64,000 nt of DNA from Palsa-883 sp963847615 (GTDB taxonomy: Bacteria; Pseudomonadota; Alphaproteobacteria; Acetobacterales; Acetobacteraceae). Every line of letters starts with the position of its first letter. Positions within the stretch are counted from its first letter, which is position 1. The translations under genes were made by a program, and so were the position numbers. Location of the stretch: assembly GCA_963847615.1 (NCBI GenBank), contig CAWKAN010000025.1, positions 434,001 through 498,000 of the forward strand, given 5' to 3'. Below are positions 1 through 8,375 of the stretch, one piece after another. The notes beneath the pieces are model-generated. The model made no database searches. It worked only from the letters and a program-made list of their open reading frames with translations, and was not told the DNA's origin.

Positions 1-168
1 CTGGCCCTCGCCCTGCACCGAGCGCAGCCACCGGATCACCCGCGGGCCGACGATGAAGGCGACGAGCAGCGCCGTCAGGCACGCCGCGCCCGAGCGGAAG
101 GTGATGTAGCGGAACAGGTTGAACAGGATGAACTGCTCGGCCAGCGGACGCGCCAGGTTGAACAGCAT
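1..168 (-). CDS. mraY: MraY, N-terminal part (cut by window edge)
   Basis: This is phospho-N-acetylmuramoyl-pentapeptide transferase, an inner-membrane enzyme that moves the MurNAc-pentapeptide from UDP to undecaprenyl phosphate to form lipid I. Only the first 56 codons are in the window. They begin MLFNLARPLAEQ and continue into a run with FRYITFRSG followed by a hydrophobic segment, which matches the start of MraY proteins. Its ATG (168-166) overlaps the TGA of murF in a TGATG junction, so translation is probably coupled. The position after murF is the standard dcw order and supports the call. The catalytic Asp residues lie outside the window. Confidence 0.9.
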   Translation of the reverse strand, partial: MLFNLARPLAEQFILFNLFRYITFRSGAACLTALLVAFIVGPRVIRWLRSVQGEGQ

Positions 169-1703
169 CAGACGCCACTCCCCAGCCGGTCGAGCGCCTC
201 GACCACGCGCTGCATCCGGCTGCCCAGGCTGCCCTTCACCAGGATCGCGTCGCCCGGGCGTACCGCGGCGGCAACCAGCGGCGCCAGCGCCGCCGAATCG
301 GCCGCGTGCACGGCGTGCAATCGTTCCGGGGCCGCGTCGCACAGGCCGCGCATCAGCGGGCCGCAGGCGAACAGCAGATCGGCCGCCTCGCCCACCGGCT
401 CGGCCAGCGCCAGGTGCTCGGCCGGCCCTTCGTCGCCCAGCTCCAGCATGTCGCCGAGCACGGCGACCCGCCGCCGTGCCGGTTGCAGCCGCAGCACCGC
501 CAGGGCGGCGCGCATCGAGGCGCCATTGCCGTTGTAGCTCTCGTCGAGCAGCAGCGCCGTGCCAGCCGACGCTGTCCCGCGCGGCCCGTTCTCGCCCGGT
601 ATGACCCCATTGGGCCTCACCCCATTGGGCATCGCGCCATTGGGCATCACCCCATTGGGCACCGCGATCGCGCGCCGCGCGCCGCGCCCGGCCACCGGCG
701 CGAACCCGGCCAGCGCCTCGGCCGCCGCCCGCACATCGGCGCCCAGCGACGCGGCAGCGGCCAGCGCGGCCAGCGCGTTCATCGCCATGTGCCGTCCCGG
801 CGCATCAATCCGCAGCCGCGCCTCGGTGCCGTTGACGCGAACGATGAGGGTGGAGCCGTCGGCGTCGGGATCGGCGGCGAGAAGGCACGCATCGGCAGTC
901 GGATTGGCGCCGAAAGTGGTGATTCGCAGTGCCTCATCCCGCGCCGCCCCGTCCAGGCTCGACCTGGCGGCGGTCCGCAGCAGCGCGAACAGCGGACTGT
1001 CCAGCGGCAGCACGGCCACCCCGCCCGGCAGCAGTCCGCGCAGGATCGCCGCCTTCTCCTGCGCGATCGCGGCGATCGAGCCGAGATGGCCGACATGCGC
1101 CTTCTCGACCGTGGTGATGACCGCGACGTGCGGGCGGGCCAGCCGCGCCAGCGGGGCGATCTCGCCGGCGTGGTTCATGCCGATCTCGACGACGCAGAAC
1201 CGCGCCGCGGGCGGCAGCCGCGCCAGGGTCAGCGGCACGCCCCAGTGGTTGTTGTAGGAGGCCGGTGCGGCATGCGTCGGACCGAACCTGGCCAGGATGC
1301 GGCGCAGCATCTCCTTGGTGGTGGTCTTGCCGACGCTGCCGGTGATCGCCACCAGCCGGCCGGTGAAACGCGCGCGGGCATAGGCGCCCATCCGCGTCAG
1401 CGCGCCCAGCGTGTCGTCCACGCGCAGCAGGCGCGCGGCGCCGCCACCGTCGCGATGCGTGCCGTCCCGATGGGCGCCTTCGGGAGGGATCACGTCGCGA
1501 TGCACCATTGCCCCGGCGGCGCCCCTGGCCAAGGCGTCGGCAACGAACGCATGGCCGTCGCCCGCGTCGCCGCGCAGCGCGACGAACAGATCGCCCGGCG
1601 CCAGGGTGCGGGTGTCGATCGACACGCCGGAGGCGGCGAAGTCCGTGACCATCGCCCCGCCGGTCGCCTCGATCAGGTCGCGTGGGGACCACAATGGGGT
1701 CAT
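168..1703 (-). CDS. murF: UDP-N-acetylmuramoyl-tripeptide--D-Ala-D-Ala ligase
   Basis: MurF adds D-Ala-D-Ala to the UDP-MurNAc-tripeptide in the cytoplasm, the last Mur ligase step. The 511-residue protein has the ligase P-loop TGSVGKTTTK at about 121-130 and the later LLLDESYNGNGASM motif of the C-terminal domain. It is longer than the usual ~450-480 residues because of two low-complexity insertions: an HRDG repeat near residues 77-86 and four PNG-x-x units near residues 348-368 between the central and C-terminal domains. The ATG overlaps the murE stop by 4 bp (ATGA), and its own stop overlaps the mraY start. The call is secure; whether the repeat loop matters for function is unknown. Confidence 0.96.
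   Translation of the reverse strand: MTPLWSPRDLIEATGGAMVTDFAASGVSIDTRTLAPGDLFVALRGDAGDGHAFVADALARGAAGAMVHRDVIPPEGAHRDGTHRDGGGAARLLRVDDTLGALTRMGAYARARFTGRLVAITGSVGKTTTKEMLRRILARFGPTHAAPASYNNHWGVPLTLARLPPAARFCVVEIGMNHAGEIAPLARLARPHVAVITTVEKAHVGHLGSIAAIAQEKAAILRGLLPGGVAVLPLDSPLFALLRTAARSSLDGAARDEALRITTFGANPTADACLLAADPDADGSTLIVRVNGTEARLRIDAPGRHMAMNALAALAAAASLGADVRAAAEALAGFAPVAGRGARRAIAVPNGVMPNGAMPNGVRPNGVIPGENGPRGTASAGTALLLDESYNGNGASMRAALAVLRLQPARRRVAVLGDMLELGDEGPAEHLALAEPVGEAADLLFACGPLMRGLCDAAPERLHAVHAADSAALAPLVAAAVRPGDAILVKGSLGSRMQRVVEALDRLGSGV
601..663. repeat. 15-bp tandem repeat inside murF
   Basis: Four near-identical 15-bp units contain CCATTGGGC. In the murF frame they encode a five-residue PNG-containing repeat. 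The period is a multiple of three, so the reading frame is kept. Confidence 0.9.
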
Positions 1704-3256
1704 GCGGCGCCGACCAGACGGCGTACCACGGCCACGTCGTCGAACGGGACCACCGTGTCGCCGATCGTCTGGCCCTGCTCGTGGCCCTTGCCGGCAACGG
1801 CCAGGACATCGTCCGGACCCAACGCCGCCAGCGCCGCCGCGATTGCCGCCGCGCGATCGCCGATTTCCCGCGGGATTGCCGCGGCGCCGACCGCGCGCGC
1901 CGCGATCTCGGGTGCGGCGGACGAAACCGCACCCATCCCGGCGCGGATCGCGGCACGAATGGCGGCCGGGTCCTCGCCGCGGGGATTGTCGTCGGTGACG
2001 ATCACCACGTCGGCCCAGCGCGCCGCCGCCGCGCCCATCAGTGGGCGCTTGCCGCGATCGCGGTCGCCGCCGGCGCCGAACACCACGTGCAGCCGGCCGG
2101 CGGTGTGCGGCCGCAGCGCGCGCAGCAGCCGCTCCAGCGCATCCGGGGTATGGGCGTAGTCGACATAGACCGCGGCGCCGTTCGCCAGCCGCGCGGCCAG
2201 TTCCATCCGGCCGCGCACGCCGGTCAGGCCCGCCAACCGGTCGAGCGCATCGCGCACGCCCAGCATCTCGGCCAGGGCAGCGGCCAGCAGCGCGTTGTCC
2301 GCCTGGAAGCGCCCGGGCAGCGGCAGCACGATCTCGCGCCGCGCGCCGCCGGCCTCGACCAGCAGGATCTGGCCGTCCGGGCGGGGCGTGGCGCGGAGCA
2401 GGCGCAGCGCGGTGCCGGCCTCGCCCACCGTGCGCAGGTCAAGGCGCCGCCGACCGGCGATGTCGCGCAACGCCGCCAGGGTTACCGGGTCCATGTCGGC
2501 ATTCGCCGCCACCGGCGCGCCGGTCGGCACCAGATCCTCGAACAGGCGCAGCTTGGCGGCGCGGTAGGCCGCCTCGCTGCCGTGGTAATCCAGGTGGTCG
2601 CGCGTCAGGTTGGTGAAGCCGGCCGCCGCCAGCCGCACGCCGTCCAGCCGATACTGGTCCAGCCCGTGCGAGGACGCCTCCAGCGCGGCGTGCGCGACGC
2701 CGGCGCGGGCCAGGCCGGCCAGCGTCTCCGCCAGGGTGACCGGGTCGGGCGTGGTCAGGCCGGGACCCGGCTCGAAGCCGGGCGCGATCAGGCCGAGCGT
2801 GCCGAGGCTCGCCGCCCTGGTGCCGCCGGCGGCCCAGATCTGGCGCAGGAACTCCACCGCGCTGGTCTTGCCGTTGGTGCCGGTGACGGCGACCACGGTC
2901 GCCGGCTGCGGGCCGGCCAACGCGGCGGCCATCTGCGCCAACCGCCGTCGCGGCTCGGGATCGAGGATCAGCGGGCGCGGCGGCACCCCTTGCGGCCAGT
3001 CGGTGCCTTGCGGCGCCAGCACCGCCACGGCCCCGCGCGCCACCGCGTCGGCGATGAACGCGCGGCCGTCGGCCCGGCTGCCCGGCAGCGCGGCGAACAA
3101 GTCCCCCGGCACCACCTGGCGGCTGTCGGCGGTGATGCCCACCACCTCGAGCGCGGCGACCGACTGCCAGTCGGCCATGTCGGACCAGGGCTGGCCAACC
3201 CCTGAACGGGCCGGCCCGACCTGGATGGGCAGCTTGGGGGTGAGATCCTGGCGCAT
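1700..3256 (-). CDS. murE: UDP-MurNAc-tripeptide synthetase (meso-DAP type)
   Basis: MurE ligates the third residue of the peptidoglycan stem peptide in the cytoplasm. The 518-residue product has the ATP-binding TGTNGKTS loop and, in its C-terminal half, DDNPR, the motif typical of meso-diaminopimelate-adding MurE. The start is set at ATG 3256, four bases after the ftsI stop, giving MRQDLTPK. An in-frame ATG about 26 codons later (MADWQS) is also possible and would better match the usual N-terminus. The frame stays open further upstream inside ftsI, but that part is shadow. The stop overlaps the murF start in ATGA. Confidence 0.95.
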   Translation of the reverse strand: MRQDLTPKLPIQVGPARSGVGQPWSDMADWQSVAALEVVGITADSRQVVPGDLFAALPGSRADGRAFIADAVARGAVAVLAPQGTDWPQGVPPRPLILDPEPRRRLAQMAAALAGPQPATVVAVTGTNGKTSAVEFLRQIWAAGGTRAASLGTLGLIAPGFEPGPGLTTPDPVTLAETLAGLARAGVAHAALEASSHGLDQYRLDGVRLAAAGFTNLTRDHLDYHGSEAAYRAAKLRLFEDLVPTGAPVAANADMDPVTLAALRDIAGRRRLDLRTVGEAGTALRLLRATPRPDGQILLVEAGGARREIVLPLPGRFQADNALLAAALAEMLGVRDALDRLAGLTGVRGRMELAARLANGAAVYVDYAHTPDALERLLRALRPHTAGRLHVVFGAGGDRDRGKRPLMGAAAARWADVVIVTDDNPRGEDPAAIRAAIRAGMGAVSSAAPEIAARAVGAAAIPREIGDRAAAIAAALAALGPDDVLAVAGKGHEQGQTIGDTVVPFDDVAVVRRLVGAA

Positions 3257-3260
3257 GAGA

Positions 3261-5531
3261 TCAACGAGACGCACTGGCGGGCAGCGCAACGGGGCGCCGC
3301 ACGGTGGAGGGCCGCCCATCCGGGGACAGTTCAGCCGAAACCGGCAGCAGCCGCACCGCCGACGGCGCGGCGACCGCGGCTTCGTGCCGTGGATCGGGCC
3401 GCGCATCGGGCCGCGACGTGGGCGCGATCCTGGTTCCGGCGTGCGGCGGCATCCGCACCGGAACCGCGGCGGCCGGCCGGGAGCCAGCCCGGTCCACCGC
3501 CTTCGCCGCGGCGATCGCCGCGCCCTGCGGCGAACCGGGACCCATCGCCGGGGGCGCGCCCGGCGGACGCATGGGCTGCAGCGGAATGGCGAGCGCCTGG
3601 TTGATGGCGTCGGCGTCCCGCAGGTCGGGCAGCAGCCCAAGCATCGGTGCGACCCGCGCGATCACCTGGCCGGCCGCGGGCGCGGCCACCATGCCGCCGG
3701 TCGAGAAGCCGTACGTGCTTTTGTTGCCGTGCGGCTCATCCAACATCATGTACACTGCATAGCGCGGCGCGTTCATGGGAAACACGCTGATGAAGGCCGA
3801 GACGTTGGTGTGCTTGCGGTAGCCGTGCGCGCCGACCTTCTCCGCGGTGCCGGTCTTGCCGCCGACATAGTAACCCGCCACTTCCGCCTTCTTGCCGGTG
3901 CCCACCGTCACCACCAGGCGCATCAGCTTGCGCAGGATCAGCGAGGTGGACTCCTGCATCACCCGCACGCCCTCGGGCTGGGTGTCGGGCGGCACGGCCA
4001 GGATGGTCGGGCGGACCAGGATGCCGCCGTTCACCACCGCGGCGGTGCCGCGCACCACCTGCAGCGGCTCGATGGCAATACCGTGGCCGAAGCCCACCGT
4101 CATCACCGTGGTTTCCCGCCAGGTGGACGCCGGCTGGTACTGCGGCGCGATCGCGCCCGGCAGTTCGATGGGCGAGCGTTGGAACATCCCCATGGCCTTG
4201 AGCCAGGCGCGCTGGCGCTCGGCGCCGACATCCGTCGCGATATGCGCGGCGCCGATGTTCGACGAGTAGGCGATCACCTCCGGCAAGTACAGCCAGCGAT
4301 GCTTGCCCTCGTAATCGGTGATGGTGTAGCGCCCGATGCGGATCGCCCGCGAGGCATCGAACTGGTCCCAGATGTGAATGATCCCGCCATCCAGCGCCAT
4401 CGCGGCGGTCTGCAGCTTGAACGTGCTGCCCGGCTCGTAGCGCCCGCTGATCACGCGGTTGAACTGTTGGTCGTCGGTGCTGGTGTTGAACGCGTTCGGG
4501 TCGTAGTCGGGCAGGCTGACCATGGCCAGGACCTCGCCCGTGTTGACGTCCATGACGATGCCGCAGGCGCCGATCGCCTGAAACTCGTCCATCGCCTTGG
4601 ACAACTCGTCGCGGACCACCGCCTGCACGCGAACGTCGAGCGACAGGCGCAGATCCTTGGGGTCGGTGCTCAGCCGGCGGTCGAACGACTTCTCCACTCC
4701 CGCCGCGCCGTGGTTGTCCACATCGACGCTGCCCAGCACCTGTGAGACGACGCGCCCCATCGGATAGCGCCGCACCTCGCTGGGGCGGAAATCCACCCCG
4801 GGAATGCCCAGCCCGTTGACCGCCAGCTCCTCGCGTGGGGTGATCTGCCGCTCGACGAAGGCAAATCGCAGGCGGGTGTCGGACAGGCGGCGCTGCACCG
4901 CGGCGGCGTCGATGCGCGGCAGCACGTGCTTGAGGCGGCTGGTCGCGTCCGCCGGATCGATGATCTGGCGGGGGTCGGCGAACAGCGCGACCGAGGGCAG
5001 CGAGATGGCCAGCGGCTGGCCGTTGCGATCGACGATCGTGGCGCGATGATCGAACGCGGCGAAGGTTGGCGGCTGCGACGTCGGTTGCGCATCGGGCGGC
5101 AGCACCGCCAGCGGTTCCGGGCGCGGCAGGCGCGGGTCGATCACCGTCGCCATCGTCAGCTTGCCGACCACGGTCAGGAACAGCAGGGCGAAGCCGCAGG
5201 CGGACAGCGCCAGCCGCCGGCGCGTTTTGCGCAGCGCGGCGCGCCGCGCGAGGTCGGGCGCGGTGATGCGCACGGTCTCGATGCGCGGCACGGTGTCGGC
5301 GCTCGGCGCGCCGGGACGGCTGGCCGGAACCCCGCTGAGATGGCGGCCGAGCCAGCCAAGCGGCGCGGAATCCGGCGATGGCACTTCCGGTGGCCCACCG
5401 AGCGGCGGCCCAGCGTCCGGCGGCCCAGCGTCTGGCGGTGCGCCCAACGGTCTGGCGTCCCGCCGTACAGCGTCCCGCGGCGGGGCATTTGCCTTCGGCC
5501 GGTTGGCGCGTGGATCGATCGGGTCGGTCAT
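3261..5531 (-). CDS. ftsI: Septal peptidoglycan transpeptidase (PBP3/FtsI family)
   Basis: This class B penicillin-binding protein cross-links septal peptidoglycan in the periplasm. All three active-site motifs are present: STFK at 369-372 with nucleophile S369, SSN at 423-425 and KTGT at 559-562. One membrane segment lies at about 107-126, after an unusually long Pro/Ala-rich cytoplasmic tail of about 100 residues. That tail contains DAGPP-type repeats (about 5395-5440 in the DNA). With 756 residues it is longer than most FtsI proteins, and the excess is mainly this tail plus a low-complexity C-terminus after about residue 640. It lies 8 bases after ftsL and 4 bases before murE. Confidence 0.95.
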   Translation of the reverse strand: MTDPIDPRANRPKANAPPRDAVRRDARPLGAPPDAGPPDAGPPLGGPPEVPSPDSAPLGWLGRHLSGVPASRPGAPSADTVPRIETVRITAPDLARRAALRKTRRRLALSACGFALLFLTVVGKLTMATVIDPRLPRPEPLAVLPPDAQPTSQPPTFAAFDHRATIVDRNGQPLAISLPSVALFADPRQIIDPADATSRLKHVLPRIDAAAVQRRLSDTRLRFAFVERQITPREELAVNGLGIPGVDFRPSEVRRYPMGRVVSQVLGSVDVDNHGAAGVEKSFDRRLSTDPKDLRLSLDVRVQAVVRDELSKAMDEFQAIGACGIVMDVNTGEVLAMVSLPDYDPNAFNTSTDDQQFNRVISGRYEPGSTFKLQTAAMALDGGIIHIWDQFDASRAIRIGRYTITDYEGKHRWLYLPEVIAYSSNIGAAHIATDVGAERQRAWLKAMGMFQRSPIELPGAIAPQYQPASTWRETTVMTVGFGHGIAIEPLQVVRGTAAVVNGGILVRPTILAVPPDTQPEGVRVMQESTSLILRKLMRLVVTVGTGKKAEVAGYYVGGKTGTAEKVGAHGYRKHTNVSAFISVFPMNAPRYAVYMMLDEPHGNKSTYGFSTGGMVAAPAAGQVIARVAPMLGLLPDLRDADAINQALAIPLQPMRPPGAPPAMGPGSPQGAAIAAAKAVDRAGSRPAAAVPVRMPPHAGTRIAPTSRPDARPDPRHEAAVAAPSAVRLLPVSAELSPDGRPSTVRRPVALPASASR

Positions 5532-5539
5532 CGCCGCGC

Positions 5540-6337
5540 TCAGTTGCCGGTGGCGTCGAACGAGGTGGCCCTGACCGGCAGCGGCACCGGCGGGGCGACG
5601 GCGCTGTGCGCCATGCCCAGCAAGGACCCGGCGATCGGCACCGGCGGCACGCCTTGCGGCGCGGGCGCCGGGCGGCTCAGCTCGGCGACCTGCGGCGACC
5701 GGCTCGGCGCGCGTGGCGGAGCCGGACGGGCCTGAGCCACGTCACGCGCCGGCCGCGGCAGATCGCTCGGCTTGTGGTCGATGGGGCGGGCCTCGACGGC
5801 GAGCCTGCTGGGTTCGACCTTGGCAGGCTCGACCTTGGCGGGCTCGGTCCTGCCGGGGTCGTTCCTGGCCGGCTGGGCAACCTGGTCCGCCGGCGCCGTC
5901 CCCTGGGTGGCGGCCACGGCCCGCGGGGCGGCGGCGGTCGCCGTGGTGGGCGATCCTGCCGGTTCTGCCGCCGCGATCGGCGTCGTGTCGGACCCGGCAT
6001 CGGCCGGCAGGTCGGGCGACGGCGTGTCGGCGCCGGGCGGCGGCAGCGCACGCGGCGCCGGCAGCCGGCTGTCGAGATCGGCCATCGCCACGAACTGGCT
6101 CGGCGTCACCGGTGTGATGTCGAGGTACTGGTTGGCCAGTTGCTGCAGCCGGTCGGGACTGCCGAGCACGGTCCACGCCGCGGCCAGCTCGCGCGTCTGC
6201 ATCTTCGTCGCGGTGATCGCCTTCACGGCGCGCTCGATCTGCCGATCGACCACCTGCGCCTGGTGCTTCGTCTGATAGAGAAAGAACCCCGAGCCGCAGG
6301 CCATCAGCACGGTGACGCAGGTGAGCGGGCGGATCAT
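5540..6337 (-). CDS. ftsL: FtsL-like divisome protein with long Pro/Ala-rich tail
   Basis: FtsL is a bitopic divisome protein that works with FtsB/FtsQ and activates FtsI. The 265-residue product begins with one hydrophobic segment (about residues 3-21). An amphipathic, probably coiled-coil stretch follows, then the conserved-looking region around SPDRLQQLANQYLDITPV. Typical FtsL ends near residue 120. Here about 150 residues of Pro/Ala/Thr-rich sequence follow, with short repeats (PAKVE twice near 5810-5845). Position between rsmH and ftsI supports the name more than sequence does, since FtsL diverges quickly. Its ATG overlaps the rsmH stop by 4 bp. Confidence 0.85.
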   Translation of the reverse strand: MIRPLTCVTVLMACGSGFFLYQTKHQAQVVDRQIERAVKAITATKMQTRELAAAWTVLGSPDRLQQLANQYLDITPVTPSQFVAMADLDSRLPAPRALPPPGADTPSPDLPADAGSDTTPIAAAEPAGSPTTATAAAPRAVAATQGTAPADQVAQPARNDPGRTEPAKVEPAKVEPSRLAVEARPIDHKPSDLPRPARDVAQARPAPPRAPSRSPQVAELSRPAPAPQGVPPVPIAGSLLGMAHSAVAPPVPLPVRATSFDATGN

Positions 6338-7548
6338 TGCGGGACCTCCGCGGCGCCGGCGCCGTTATGGTCCGCGGCGCCAGCGCCGTCATGTTCCGCG
6401 GCGCCAGCGCCGTCATGTTCCGCGGCGCCAGCGCCGTCATGTTCCGCGGCGCCAGCGCCGTCATGTTCCGCGGCGCCAGCGCCGTCATGTTCCGCGGCGC
6501 CAGCGCCGTCATGTTCCGCGGCGCCAGCGCCGTCATGTTCCGCGGCACCAGCGCCGTCATGTTCCGCGGCACCAGCGCCGTCATGTTCCGCGGCGCCAGC
6601 GCCGTCATGTTCCGCGGCGCCAGCGCCGACGCGCTCGATGGCGCGCAGCCGGGCGCTGCGGGCGCGCGGGTTGGCGCCGAGCTCCGCCGCGCCGGGACGC
6701 AGCGCGCGCTGGGTCAGCAGGCGAAACGCCGGCGTCGGCCGCGCCTGCAAGCCGCGCGGGTCGTGGCGGGAGGGGGCGGCGTCGCGCCCGGCGGCGGCGA
6801 CCATGAAGCGTTTGACGATGCGGTCCTCGAGCGAGTGGAACGCCACCACGACCAGCCGCCCGCCGGGCCGCAGCAGCCGGGCGGCATCGGCCAGCGCGCG
6901 CTCGATCGCCGCCAGCTCGTCGTTCACCCGGATGCGCAATGCCTGGAAGCTGCGGGTCGCGGGATCGATGCCGGAGCGGTCGGGCGGCAGCACGGCACGG
7001 ATGATCTCGGCCAGCCGCGCGGTGGTCTCGATCGGCGCGGCGGCGCGGGCGGCGACGACGGCGCGTGCGATGCGCCGTGAGGCGCGCTCCTCGCCGAAGG
7101 TGAACAGGATGTCGGCCAGGTCGCGTTCGCCCAGGGTGTTGACCAGCTCGGCCGCGGTCGGCCCGGCGCGGTCCATGCGCATGTCGAGCGGCCCCGTGGT
7201 GCGGAATGAGAAGCCGCGCGCCGGGTCGTCGATCTGGAACGACGACACGCCGAGATCGAGCACCACGCCGTCCAGCGCGGTGACGCCGTGCGCGGCGAGC
7301 AGGGCGAACAGGTCGGCGAAATTGCCCTGCACCAGATGCAGCCGGCCGGGGAACTGCGCGGCGAGGTCGGCGCCGCGGGCGATCGCGTCCGGATCGCGGT
7401 CGATCGCCCACAGCGTGCACCGCGCGGCACCGAGGATCGCCCGTGCGTAGCCGCCGCCGCCGAAGGTGCCGTCGAGGTAGATGCCGCCGTCGCGCGGACG
7501 CAGCGTGGCGAGCACTTCGGCCAGCATCACCGGAATGTGACCGCTCAT
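6334..7548 (-). CDS. rsmH: 16S rRNA m4C1402 methyltransferase with repeat tail
   Basis: RsmH (MraW) uses S-adenosylmethionine to methylate N4 of C1402 in 16S rRNA. The N-terminus HIPVMLAEVL, the glycine-rich SAM site DGTFGGGG at 26-33 and the DRDPDAI motif after it are typical. The enzyme core ends near residue 307. The remaining ~95 residues are ten perfect GAGAAEHD octapeptides followed by two variants, absent from ordinary RsmH of about 310-330 residues. The ATG overlaps the mraZ stop in ATGA, and the stop overlaps the ftsL start. The repeat tail may be a tolerated expansion, and its copy number may vary between strains. Confidence 0.95.
   Translation of the reverse strand: MSGHIPVMLAEVLATLRPRDGGIYLDGTFGGGGYARAILGAARCTLWAIDRDPDAIARGADLAAQFPGRLHLVQGNFADLFALLAAHGVTALDGVVLDLGVSSFQIDDPARGFSFRTTGPLDMRMDRAGPTAAELVNTLGERDLADILFTFGEERASRRIARAVVAARAAAPIETTARLAEIIRAVLPPDRSGIDPATRSFQALRIRVNDELAAIERALADAARLLRPGGRLVVVAFHSLEDRIVKRFMVAAAGRDAAPSRHDPRGLQARPTPAFRLLTQRALRPGAAELGANPRARSARLRAIERVGAGAAEHDGAGAAEHDGAGAAEHDGAGAAEHDGAGAAEHDGAGAAEHDGAGAAEHDGAGAAEHDGAGAAEHDGAGAAEHDGAGAADHNGAGAAEVPQ
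6362..6630. repeat. 24-bp tandem repeat, about 11 units, in the 3' end of rsmH
   Basis: Ten units contain GTCATGTTC and one variant contains GTTATGGTC. Each has a GGCGCCAGCG segment, and two units carry a single A/G change (GGCACC). The period of 24 keeps the frame, and the array is free of stops in other frames as well. The units are contiguous with no unique spacers, so this is a minisatellite-like array and not a CRISPR. Confidence 0.97.
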
Positions 7549-8057
7549 TGCGCGGCCGCCGGGGACTGCGCGTGCGGCAACGCCCGCGGCGGCGTCAGGT
7601 CGCGGGCGCGGATCCGCGCCTCGGCGCGGCGGCGTTCGGCCGCGGCGGGCTCCCAGATCTGGAACGTGGCGCCCATTCCCATGAACACCACCGCCTCGGT
7701 CAGCCCGGCATGCGCCGCGAGCTGGTCGGGGATCAGGATGCGCCCCTCCTTGTCGGCCTCGACCGGGTAGGCGTCGGCATAGATCGATGTGGCGAGATCG
7801 TCATGCTCGGTACTCAGCAGGTTGTAGTGCTCGAGTGGCGTGGCCAGGGTTTCGAACCGGCTGGTTGGCCAGGCCTCAATGCAGGGGTGCAAATGCGACG
7901 GCCGCAGCACGAGCTGGACCCCGGCGGCGCTGGCGTCGCCGGACTGGCCCCCGGATTGGCGCCCGGATTGGCGCAAGGCAGCACGAAACGAAGCCGGGAC
8001 GGACACGCGGCCCTTGGCGTCAAGTCTGTTCTGATGACTGCCGAGGAAGTTGGTCAT
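7545..8057 (-). CDS. mraZ: MraZ transcriptional regulator / division cluster protein
   Basis: MraZ is a DNA-binding AbrB-fold protein encoded first in most dcw clusters, where it regulates its own operon. The 170-residue product starts MTNFLGSHQNRLDAKGR and carries both DxxxGR motifs, DAKGR early and DKEGR in the second half, one per AbrB-like half. Starting at ATG 8057 matches the family N-terminus; the open frame continues upstream to 8099 but would add an atypical leader. Between the two halves sits a short QSG-type repeat (about 7940-7980). The gene is the first of the minus-strand dcw operon. Confidence 0.93.
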   Translation of the reverse strand: MTNFLGSHQNRLDAKGRVSVPASFRAALRQSGRQSGGQSGDASAAGVQLVLRPSHLHPCIEAWPTSRFETLATPLEHYNLLSTEHDDLATSIYADAYPVEADKEGRILIPDQLAAHAGLTEAVVFMGMGATFQIWEPAAAERRRAEARIRARDLTPPRALPHAQSPAAAQ

Positions 8058-8078
8058 GCGCTCGCACGTCGCCCCGCA

Positions 8079-8093
8079 TGGGAAAACGTGGGA
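8079..8093 (+). promoter_or_regulatory. Candidate MraZ-type box upstream of mraZ
   Basis: TGGGA occurs at 8079-8083 and again at 8089-8093, a 10-bp period, 22 bases upstream of the mraZ start. MraZ of E. coli and relatives binds TGGGN direct repeats with 5-bp spacers in this place. The third expected repeat (8099-8103) is absent, and the repeats read on the strand opposite to mraZ transcription. The assignment is tentative. Confidence 0.4.
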
Positions 8094-8314
8094 TACCATG
8101 TCCCTTTATGGGCCGTCAAAAAGAATTGAGCGCGTTACTTGGCATTGGCCGGGAAAATCGCATCACAGGTCAGCGACATTGCAGTAGTACGGGGCAGTGG
8201 TACGGGGTGGTTCGTGGCCAGCGATCCTTTCGGCCGAGTATTCTCTTTTTGTTCTTGTGCGTAACCTTGTGTGCAAGCCTGTGGACGAGGCTGCTACACC
8301 CTGCGGCGCGCCAA

Positions 8315-8368
8315 TGGAAGCACCAGTGGAAGCACCAGTGGAAGCACTGGTGGAAGCACCGGTGGAAG
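8315..8368. repeat. 12-bp tandem repeat beside the rnpB 3' end
   Basis: About four and a half units of TGGAAGCACCAG (with TGG/CGG variants) end 8 bases before the 3' helix of RNase P RNA. They lie in what would be its downstream trailer. Confidence 0.9.
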
Positions 8369-8375
8369 TAAATGT

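Larger units (their letters stand above)
8058..8370. other. Intergenic region between rnpB and mraZ (dcw promoter region)
   Basis: This 313-bp stretch holds no convincing gene. It must contain the promoter for the minus-strand dcw operon. It also holds TGGGA repeats near 8079-8093 and a 12-bp tandem array at 8315-8368. An A/T-richer segment at about 8238-8255 is the least GC-rich part. No clear -35/-10 pair could be assigned by eye. Confidence 0.5.

Noticed and set aside
6362..6630. CRISPR array
   Set aside because: The 24-bp units are directly adjacent with no unique spacers and lie inside the rsmH coding frame.
8248..8264. LexA box upstream of rnpB/mraZ (GTTCTTGTGCGTAAC)
   Set aside because: Only one half matches GTTC; the second half is TAAC and the context is not an SOS gene.
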